Assembly (NCBI GenBank): GCA_019308525.1
Contig: JAFDIC010000323.1
Span: 1 to 5,168 of the forward strand
Origin: Deltaproteobacteria bacterium
GTDB lineage: Bacteria; Desulfobacterota; DSM-4660; Desulfatiglandales; HGW-15
Direction of reading: 5' to 3'
DNA: 5,168 bases
The position numbers were made by a program, and so were the translations under genes. The first letter of the stretch is position 1; each line of letters opens with the position of its first letter. This document shows positions 1-4,692 of the stretch, piece by piece. The notes beneath the pieces were generated by a model. That model was not told the origin of the DNA, searched no databases, and was given only the letters and a program-made list of their open reading frames with translations.

Positions 1-1755
1 GACCATGGTTATGCCCCTGGTCCCCACCCTGATATTGATGCGGGGCAGGGGTGAGGCGAGCCCCACCATATAAGACAGGACATTCTGCTCGCCCCGAACG
101 GGATTGATGTCCGTGGTGCGGCCGTAGTATGCCACTGCCGCCGAGTAGTAGGCTCCCTGCTTGGTGGGCTCCTCGGGGCACAGGCCCCTGGCACTGCCGA
201 AACCGTCCATACCCTTTGGCAGGCATGAATCGTCGTCCGCGCTCCCCACCTGTCCAATGTAATAGTACCCGGCCTCCTCTTCTTCTTGAAAGATGCGGTC
301 CGCAAGATCTGCCACGTTCAGGTCCGCCAGGTCATGGGGCTGGGGCGGTGACCCGAAGTAGCTCCCCGGCAACTGATCTGAGTCATAGGTGGGGTATATG
401 TCGGAGAGGACCAGCATGAAGGGCCTGGCACAGTAGTTTTCGTTGCCGTATGGATTGTCCCATTCCGGTTTGGGGAGCCCGAGGAGGTTGTTGTCCAGGG
501 ACCCGGAGTCCCCGTAGGTGAAATCTGGCCGGTCCGTGATCCACCCGCAGTCCTGGTCATAAGAGTATTCAGGGGATGATGACGAAGAGTAAACGAAGCC
601 CGTGACCCTCAGGCCGTCGATGGTCTTTATGATGCCCTGGACACTTGCGTCATACCTGTACTTGAACCTGCCCGTGAAGGGGTCTATCTCGTCGGTGATG
701 GGCCCAACGGGTTTCCTCAGGACCCCGCCCCTGGTATTATGGGTGTAAGAGCCCGTGAGCAGGCCGAAATACATGCGGCCCGATTCCCCGTAAGCCTGGA
801 GGATGCCCGTGGGCTTGTACAGGCCCGAAGGGTATTGCTTGCAGTTGGCTTCAACTCCCGCGTCCTGGTCGCAGACCAGGACCCTGACCTCGTAGTCAAC
901 AGGAAACCGGTCTATTTCATCGCATTTTGTTTGACCAGGGTCACAGGCCACGGGCCTCTCCTTGGCCACCCATTCCCAGATCCGGTGGCTATTGTTGGGC
1001 AGGACCCTGAGGAGCGGCCGGCCCAGGTCTGGGTGCCCGGGATTGGAGGGGTCTTCAAGGGTGGTGGATGCAAAGAGGTGCCGGGTGCCTGGTTCGGGTA
1101 AGCCCAAGGGGGAATAGTCCCTGATGTCGTAGCCGTCCCTCTGGATGCTCTCGTACTCCTTTCCCCAGGTGTGGGCATCCTGTGGGACATAAACCCGCTC
1201 AAGCACCGTCTCCGTAGGGGTGTCAATAGAGCGGTACCCGCCGTAAAGGACCTTTCTCAGGGCATCCATCCGGGAGGTGGTCAGGTAGTTGAGGAAGTCT
1301 CCGCTCCACTCCTTTGGTCCGCGCACCTTCTTGTCCGGGGTGCTTGAGGTGGGCTCGAACAGCCAAACCCCCAGCCCGCTGTTGTAAGTGTAAGTATAGG
1401 CCTTGTAAGAATCAAAATAGCCGTAATAGTCTATGTCCGGGTCGTAGCCCGCGTCCAGGTTTCCGTCTCCGTTGAGATCGGATGCATCATTATAGGCCTC
1501 GTAATACAGCTTATGGTTTCGGCCCATGACCAGGAGGACCAGGGGCGGGGCCCCGGTCTGGTAGATCAGCTTGTTCCCCGTCCCCCCGCCTGTCGCCAAC
1601 CGGGGGATGGGGGTCTGGCCCCGGGCTGAGGAGGCATCCAGAAGAACCAGGGAGAACAGGCACCAGAACACAAGTCCCTTGATGACCAGGGTCATGGAAG
1701 ATCCGGGTGTTGAAGCAACGGCCTTCCTTTGGTTTTTGCCCTTCTTGAATTTCAT
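1..1755 (-). CDS. pilY1: PilY1-like type IV pilus tip adhesin, N-terminal part (truncated by window edge)
   Basis: The frame is open for 585 codons from ATG 1755 to the left edge with no stop, checked codon by codon. PilY1 proteins are secreted, sit at the pilus tip on the minor-pilin complex, and act in adhesion and control of retraction. Seen here: a long basic n-region, a hydrophobic stretch (about residues 28-39) and a likely signal-peptidase site after SSA (residue 44). Next come PPLVLLVMGRNHKLYYEAYND (split: PPLVLLVMGR at 70-79, NHKLYYEAYND at 80-90), an Asp/Asn-rich loop DLNGDGNLD (93-101), and ARPFMLVLSD (443-452) followed by YDSDQLPGSYF. These last segments are typical of deltaproteobacterial PilY1-family proteins. 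Eight cysteines lie after the signal peptide (271, 278, 295, 305, 403, 442, 511, 526), an even number that suits a disulfide-bonded exported protein. The C-terminal beta-propeller (Neisseria PilC-type domain) would lie outside the window. The start has AGGGG 9-10 bases upstream; ATG 1695 (residue 21) would give a more usual short signal peptide but lacks a good ribosome-binding site. It is last in the visible operon, 42 bases after pilX. Confidence 0.9.
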   Translation of the reverse strand, partial: MKFKKGKNQRKAVASTPGSSMTLVIKGLVFWCLFSLVLLDASSARGQTPIPRLATGGGTGNKLIYQTGAPPLVLLVMGRNHKLYYEAYNDASDLNGDGNLDAGYDPDIDYYGYFDSYKAYTYTYNSGLGVWLFEPTSSTPDKKVRGPKEWSGDFLNYLTTSRMDALRKVLYGGYRSIDTPTETVLERVYVPQDAHTWGKEYESIQRDGYDIRDYSPLGLPEPGTRHLFASTTLEDPSNPGHPDLGRPLLRVLPNNSHRIWEWVAKERPVACDPGQTKCDEIDRFPVDYEVRVLVCDQDAGVEANCKQYPSGLYKPTGILQAYGESGRMYFGLLTGSYTHNTRGGVLRKPVGPITDEIDPFTGRFKYRYDASVQGIIKTIDGLRVTGFVYSSSSSPEYSYDQDCGWITDRPDFTYGDSGSLDNNLLGLPKPEWDNPYGNENYCARPFMLVLSDIYPTYDSDQLPGSYFGSPPQPHDLADLNVADLADRIFQEEEEAGYYYIGQVGSADDDSCLPKGMDGFGSARGLCPEEPTKQGAYYSAAVAYYGRTTDINPVRGEQNVLSYMVGLASPLPRINIRVGTRGITMV

Positions 1756-1797
1756 TGCGATTTGCCCCTGTTCCGTGCCTTTAATCACCAGGGCAGA

Positions 1798-2265
1798 CTA
1801 CTCCCCTTTTGGACCGATCCTGTAATACCTTCCGGCGACCCGCACGTTCCCCCCCTGGACATCCACAAAGTAATCATACCTGCTGAAGTGAATGGCGGAA
1901 TAGCCTGCCGGCGGCTGGAAATTGCCCAGGTATTCCACCGTGAAATGATATCTCCTGCCGTTGATCTCATGGGGAGGCCCGGGAAGGTCGGGACTTGCGT
2001 GGTTTGCCAGTTGCGAGGGGGTGTTGACATCCATCATCTGGTAGTTGCCCCTTCCCAGTTCAGCGGCCTCACGGTTCAGGCCTCCCTCGGCGAGATAGAA
2101 GTTCTCCTTGTACGGCATCTGGTTGGCTGCTATTTGGATCTCCGTGTTGCTGTTGCGTGTTGCAGATAGCCCAAGCAGCGTCAGCACCACGAGGAGCATG
2201 AGGGCTATTATGGTAACGGTACCCTGTTGGTTGTGGGGGCTTCTTGTCTCCAGGTGCCGCGTCAT
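1798..2265 (-). CDS. pilX: PilX-type minor pilin
   Basis: A 155-residue protein with the PilX N-terminal pattern: a 15-residue leader ending QQG, then a hydrophobic helix (TVTIIALMLLVVLTLLGLS, residues 16-34), then ATRNSNTEIQIAANQ and FYLAEGGLNREA (residues 57-68), matching the usual 'AAN...A..AAEAALR' segment of the family. PilX is a minor pilin of the tip priming complex, anchored in the inner membrane before assembly. Position +5 of the predicted mature protein is Ile20 rather than Glu, as I understand is common in PilX and in the tip-most GspK-like pilins; this suits a place at the very tip next to PilY1. There is no cysteine. The ATG at 2265 is preceded by AGGA with a 4-base gap, and the gene begins 18 bases after the pilV stop, so cotranslation with pilV is likely. 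The following gene is pilY1, the usual neighbour. Confidence 0.88.
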   Translation of the reverse strand: MTRHLETRSPHNQQGTVTIIALMLLVVLTLLGLSATRNSNTEIQIAANQMPYKENFYLAEGGLNREAAELGRGNYQMMDVNTPSQLANHASPDLPGPPHEINGRRYHFTVEYLGNFQPPAGYSAIHFSRYDYFVDVQGGNVRVAGRYYRIGPKGE

Positions 2266-2283
2266 GATTTCCTGAATCCTTGC

Positions 2284-2745
2284 CTAGTGTTTGTTGGTAC
2301 AGGAGGTGAAAGATACCCTGTGCTTGCCCTCATCCCAGGAGACGATAACGGTAATTGTCTTGACCGCTGGGTTGGAGGTTTCGGCCACGTTCCATATGCG
2401 GCGAAAGGGGCCTTCGCCCACATCACCGGTCTCAGTGACCCCCTTTTCTTCGTGATCCACCCTTGCCATGGAAGGGAGATCGCTGTTGTTCAAGGGGTTT
2501 GAATCCCTGAGGTCGGGGTCATCAAAGTCTTTGAGGAGCAGCTCTTCCATCTTTGCCTCGGCCAGGGCCAGGGCGGTCGTTGTCCTGTCGCTCATGGCGT
2601 TGCCCCTGATGGCCGATACCTGCATGGAGGCAAGGGCAAGGAGGCCGACTGTCAAGATGGATGCCCCGATCAGCACCTCTACAAGGGTAAAGCCACCCCT
2701 GTCTTTGAAGAAAAGAACGGTCCCGGTTTCTGCCGTCTGCTGCAT
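2284..2745 (-). CDS. pilV: PilV-type minor pilin (type IV pilus modification protein PilV family)
   Basis: A 153-residue protein from ATG 2745. An 18-residue leader ends in DRGG, then FTLVEVLIGASILTVGLLA (from residue 19), with Glu23 at +5. This is the classic prepilin-peptidase site (Gly-1/Phe+1/Glu+5). After the helix come RTTTALALAEAKMEELL and a C-terminal FRRIWNVAE...VKTITVIVSW block, the conserved finish of PilV-family pilins. It is expected to be a minor pilin in the tip complex with PilW, PilX and FimT. The reading frame stays open further upstream inside pilW (a TTG at 2832), but that would put about 47 residues before the cleavage site and overlap pilW by 86 bases. ATG 2745 leaves one base after the pilW TGA (TGAGATG), pointing to translational coupling; its Shine-Dalgarno is weak, which fits coupling. 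One cysteine near the C-terminus (SFTSCTNKH). Confidence 0.87.
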   Translation of the reverse strand: MQQTAETGTVLFFKDRGGFTLVEVLIGASILTVGLLALASMQVSAIRGNAMSDRTTTALALAEAKMEELLLKDFDDPDLRDSNPLNNSDLPSMARVDHEEKGVTETGDVGEGPFRRIWNVAETSNPAVKTITVIVSWDEGKHRVSFTSCTNKH

Positions 2746-2746
2746 C

Positions 2747-3706
2747 TCACAGCCCCATATTCCTGGTCTTGACGATGGAGTGAAGGATCCTTCTCCTGTA
2801 AGCATCGTCCGGCACGTAACTTCTGTCACCAATGGTGTAAGTCCTGGAATCCCTGTATCCTCTGTTTTTGCTGGATGTCCTTGCCACCAAGAAGATCTCT
2901 ACCGCCCTAATATCCTTTTCCCTGAAGTCGGTGTCTTCAGCGTCGATCCAGTTGCCGGTTCTGAGGAGGTATCGAAACTGAAGGTCGTCTATGTCTTCGG
3001 CCACGACCTGTGCCCCCTGGTTGGATCCCAAGTTTTTCCTCCTCAGGCCGGGGTGATCCGGGTTATCATCCACATAGTAGATAATGACATCGGCCCGGTA
3101 GATCCAGTCCCCCTCTTCGTAAGCCTCCCGGAGCATAAAGGGCAGGATCATGTCTCCGGAATCATCCTGGACTCGAAAGAATTCTGCAACGGAAAGGTCT
3201 CGCTTTACCAGCAGGGCGCATTTACCTGATCGGAGGTTGTCCACGTCCCGGAGGGAGCCGGCTACGACATTTCCAACAGCGGCCTCCCCCGAGGTTAATT
3301 GCCTGCCCTTGCCACTTGACTTGACGATAACGATGAGGTCCGTGTTGTCCTTTACGCCGTCATCTTGCCCCATTATGTTGTTCCTCCCGTATATGAGGGG
3401 CCGGATGGATTCCTCATCGCCGTCAAGTTCATCCCAATCCATGCTGTAAGAGGAAGAATCAAAACTGGTGTAGTAGCCTGCCATCTGTATGTCACGGGTG
3501 ATCACGTAGAGGGCCGCCCTTGCGTTTTGCTGAGTGGCGGATATCTGGTTCTGTACCAGGTAGGACTCTCGCTGGGACTTGAAGGTCAAATACATGGCTC
3601 CCAACACCACCACGCCAACGGCCATTGCCACGAGGGTCTCCAGGAGTGTGAATCCAGTGGGATGCCGGTGGAAAGAATGCAGGTGTTGTACCCTGCCCTT
3701 ACCCAT
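2747..3706 (-). CDS. pilW: PilW-type minor pilin
   Basis: A 319-residue protein when started at ATG 3706. An 18-residue basic/His-rich leader ends HRHPTG, followed by FTLLETLVAMAVGVVVLGA with Glu23 at +5. Then SQRESYLVQNQISATQQNAR and ITRDIQMAGYY (the 'Q.NARAAL..ITRDIQMAGY' signature of PilW) follow the N-terminal helix. The C-terminal half includes DDLQFRYLLRTGNW and RAVEIFLVARTS, and ends RILHSIVKTRNMGL, again as in PilW proteins. It is about the normal size for PilW, the largest of the minor pilins. PilW joins PilV, PilX and FimT/FimU in the priming complex that starts pilus assembly and carries PilY1. The start is uncertain: an in-frame TTG at 3754 lies 7 bases after a perfect AGGAGG and would add 16 residues to the leader, and the frame remains open to GTG 3796 inside fimT. 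I chose the ATG because it gives a normal leader length. The stop overlaps nothing; pilV begins one base later. Confidence 0.88.
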   Translation of the reverse strand: MGKGRVQHLHSFHRHPTGFTLLETLVAMAVGVVVLGAMYLTFKSQRESYLVQNQISATQQNARAALYVITRDIQMAGYYTSFDSSSYSMDWDELDGDEESIRPLIYGRNNIMGQDDGVKDNTDLIVIVKSSGKGRQLTSGEAAVGNVVAGSLRDVDNLRSGKCALLVKRDLSVAEFFRVQDDSGDMILPFMLREAYEEGDWIYRADVIIYYVDDNPDHPGLRRKNLGSNQGAQVVAEDIDDLQFRYLLRTGNWIDAEDTDFREKDIRAVEIFLVARTSSKNRGYRDSRTYTIGDRSYVPDDAYRRRILHSIVKTRNMGL

Positions 3707-3751
3707 GGGTATTCCCGGAGATTTCAGTTTACCCTTCCCCCATCCGCACAA

Positions 3752-3767
3752 CAAGGGGAGCCCTCCT
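3752..3767 (-). promoter_or_regulatory. Strong Shine-Dalgarno with in-frame TTG, possible true pilW start
   Basis: Directly at the fimT stop codon the minus strand reads TAGGAGGGCTCCCCTTG. AGGAGG (3767-3762) is a full anti-SD match, followed after 7 bases by TTG (3754-3752) in the pilW frame. No ATG or GTG follows at good spacing; the first ATG in frame is 48 bases on (3706), with only GGGA before it. Starting at TTG would give a 34-residue prepilin leader, long but still type III in character. This site decides between two pilW starts, and the sequence alone does not settle it. Confidence 0.5.
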
Positions 3768-4323
3768 ATTTCCAGGATGAATCCGAATCGTCCCACTTGA
3801 GCAGACGGACAACCCCGCTGCTCCGGGTCCCTATGCCATAAGTCGCGGTCCCCCTAGAATGCTGGATATAAACATAGCCGCTGCTGCACGTGCCCCTGGG
3901 GTTAAACACGGCCACGTTGGAATTGTATGTGACGTTGTCGCCGAAGGTCGTTCCGATGGGGACCGTGGCATTCCCGTGGCCAAAGCTGATGCCGCTTTCA
4001 TAGTCGGACAGGTTTACCCTCTTCACGACGGTCTCGTCACCGTCCTTCCAGTCGCCGTCCCCGCCGTCTCCCGAGCAGATTACATAACTGTCGGAAGACA
4101 GGTCAAACAGGATGGCCCAGTTGGCGCGGTCTTTCACGGCTCCCATCTTGGCCAGTTGGATGTTGGAGTAAAGCTCTGTTGCCGCGGTCCTCAACCTGTA
4201 CCCTGGAAGCCAGCGCGTCAGGCCGGGGATGGCGATGGCCGCCAGAATGCCCAGGATGATCATTGCCACTACCAGTTCCATAAGGGTGAAGCCGCTTCTC
4301 TCCCCGGCGCGAAAGGGGTTCAT
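3766..4323 (-). CDS. GspH/FimT-family minor pilin (first gene of the minor-pilin operon)
   Basis: A 185-residue protein. An 11-residue leader MNPFRAGERSG is followed by FTLMELVVAMIILGILAA (from residue 12), with Glu16 at +5, a clear prepilin-peptidase site. The helix ends AIAIPG (29-34) and is followed by YRLRTAATELYSNIQLAKMGAV (split: YRLRTAATEL 42-51, YSNIQLAKMGAV 52-63), the GspH/FimT domain pattern. Two cysteines (83 in VICSGD and 146 in RGTCSSG) could form a disulfide in the globular head. Residues 85-97 form an Asp/Gly-rich loop (GDGGDGDWKDGDE). It heads the operon fimT-pilW-pilV-pilX-pilY1 and would serve as the FimU/FimT component of the tip complex. ATG 4323 is chosen because GAGGAAGG sits just upstream; in-frame ATG 4347 and TTG 4371 would give longer, less usual leaders without such a site. 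FimT and FimU cannot be told apart by eye, so no gene symbol is given. It is paralogous to the plus-strand gene at 4693. Confidence 0.88.
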   Translation of the reverse strand: MNPFRAGERSGFTLMELVVAMIILGILAAIAIPGLTRWLPGYRLRTAATELYSNIQLAKMGAVKDRANWAILFDLSSDSYVICSGDGGDGDWKDGDETVVKRVNLSDYESGISFGHGNATVPIGTTFGDNVTYNSNVAVFNPRGTCSSGYVYIQHSRGTATYGIGTRSSGVVRLLKWDDSDSSWK

Positions 4324-4335
4324 TTGACCTTCCTC
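4321..4335 (-). promoter_or_regulatory. fimT ribosome-binding site and start
   Basis: The minus strand reads GAGGAAGGTCAAATG. It contains two overlapping purine-rich matches (GAGGA 7 bases and AAGG 4 bases before ATG). This is the strongest ribosome-binding site near any candidate fimT start, and fixes the start at 4323 with an 11-residue prepilin leader. Confidence 0.7.
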
Positions 4336-4397
4336 TTGAAATGCCATGGCCTGGGTTCTCAGGTCTGCCAAGGGCTAGATTACAGCAACGGAGGCAA

Positions 4398-4426
4398 AAT
4401 TCAACAAGAAAAAGCCTACAGGTCAA
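4398..4426 (-). promoter_or_regulatory. Weak candidate sigma-70-type promoter for the fimT-pilWVX-pilY1 operon
   Basis: On the minus strand TTGACC (4426-4421, five of six matches to the -35 box) is followed after 17 bases by TGAATT (4403-4398, three of six matches to the -10 box). Transcription would begin near 4391, leaving about 70 bases of leader before the fimT ATG. The spacing is right but the -10 box is poor. I found no sigma-54 GG-N10-GC element on this strand in the intergenic region. Treat as a guess. Confidence 0.28.
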
Positions 4427-4485
4427 ATGGTTAGGGAAATTTCCTTGGTGGTCTGCCCTATTTCCTGCCCCGCATCAGTCCAGAG

Positions 4486-4498
4486 AATCAAGGGGTTG
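4486..4498 (+). promoter_or_regulatory. IHF-like binding site
   Basis: AATCAAGGGGTTG matches the enterobacterial IHF consensus WATCAANNNNTTR at every defined position. It lies in the divergent region about 160 bp upstream of the predicted sigma-54 start. IHF commonly bends DNA between activator sites and sigma-54 promoters, although here the site is upstream of the inverted repeat rather than between it and the promoter. Short degenerate consensus, so chance is possible. Confidence 0.35.
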
Positions 4499-4522
4499 CC
4501 GAGGGAGAAGGCGGAAAATGGC

Positions 4523-4550
4523 AACTTTTTTTACAGATGGCAAAAAAGTT
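4523..4550. repeat. Perfect 9-bp AT-rich inverted repeat, possible activator site
   Basis: AACTTTTTT (4523-4531) and AAAAAAGTT (4542-4550) are exact reverse complements around a 10-base spacer. Overlapping it, ATGGCAA occurs twice as a direct repeat (4518-4524 and 4537-4543, 19 bases apart, close to two helical turns). The centre is about 120 bp upstream of the predicted sigma-54 transcription start, a usual distance for an enhancer-binding protein such as PilR. It has no GC stem, so it is not an intrinsic terminator. Confidence 0.45.
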
Positions 4551-4630
4551 AACAGAGCGCAAAGGCTTCTCTTGCTGGCGAAAAGAGCAAATATGCTGGA
4601 AAGAGAATATGTTAGGGGTTTCTGAGCCGA

Positions 4631-4646
4631 TGGCACAGGTTTTGCT
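4631..4646 (+). promoter_or_regulatory. Sigma-54 (RpoN) promoter upstream of the plus-strand pilin gene
   Basis: TGGCAC-AGGTT-TTGCT matches the -24/-12 consensus TGGCAC-N5-TTGCW at all defined positions. The invariant GG (4632-4633) and GC (4644-4645) are separated by exactly 10 bases. Transcription would start near 4657, giving a leader of about 36 bases before the ATG at 4693. Sigma-54 with the PilS/PilR two-component system controls major pilin genes in Pseudomonas, Myxococcus and Geobacter, so the placement before a pilin gene is biologically sensible. Confidence 0.82.
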
Positions 4647-4692
4647 GTAAGAATACCTGCCAAAGCATTCAAGAGATTCGTGGGAGAGAGAT

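Larger units (their letters stand above)
4321..4429. repeat. 10-bp inverted repeat spanning the fimT start site
   Basis: CATTTGACCT at 4321-4330 (the complement of the fimT AGG/ATG region) is repeated exactly in inverted orientation as AGGTCAAATG at 4420-4429. The two arms are 89 bases apart. In a minus-strand transcript starting upstream of 4429, the distal arm would be complementary to the fimT Shine-Dalgarno and start codon. The distal arm overlaps the candidate -35 box, so it would be in the transcript only if transcription begins further upstream. Confidence 0.45.
4324..4692. other. Divergent intergenic regulatory region
   Basis: This 369-base stretch separates two divergently transcribed pilin genes. 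It is visibly richer in A and T than the coding DNA, especially 4515-4620. I see no supported gene in it: short open frames on both strands lack family features and good ribosome-binding sites. It carries the regulatory elements listed separately: a sigma-54 promoter for the plus gene, a 9-bp inverted repeat, an IHF-like site, a weak sigma-70 candidate for the minus operon and a 10-bp inverted repeat involving the fimT start. The stretch 4560-4630 also contains two AATATG copies 16 bases apart (4590, 4606), of unknown meaning. Confidence 0.75.

Noticed and set aside
912..1226. Minus-strand open frame in another frame inside pilY1
   Set aside because: The pilY1 frame is continuous through it with family motifs; this is a shadow frame.
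2468..3229. A 253-codon plus-strand open frame opposite pilV/pilW
   Set aside because: It is antisense to two genes with strong pilin signatures; its composition is what the reverse strand of those genes gives, with no domain visible.
4518..4535. TGGCAAC... considered as a second sigma-54 promoter on the plus strand
   Set aside because: It has the -24 GG but no GC at the -12 position with 10-base spacing.
4523..4550. Inverted repeat with T-run considered as an intrinsic terminator
   Set aside because: The stem is almost all A-T with no GC core and lies between divergent gene starts, where no transcript is expected to end.
4341..4625. A 94-codon plus-strand open frame in the intergenic region
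   Set aside because: It starts inside the fimT leader region opposite to it, is Arg-rich and low in family character, has no convincing ribosome-binding site, and covers the regulatory repeats.
4475..4672. A 65-codon minus-strand open frame in the intergenic region
   Set aside because: No recognisable motif or ribosome-binding site, and it spans the sigma-54 promoter; more likely chance.
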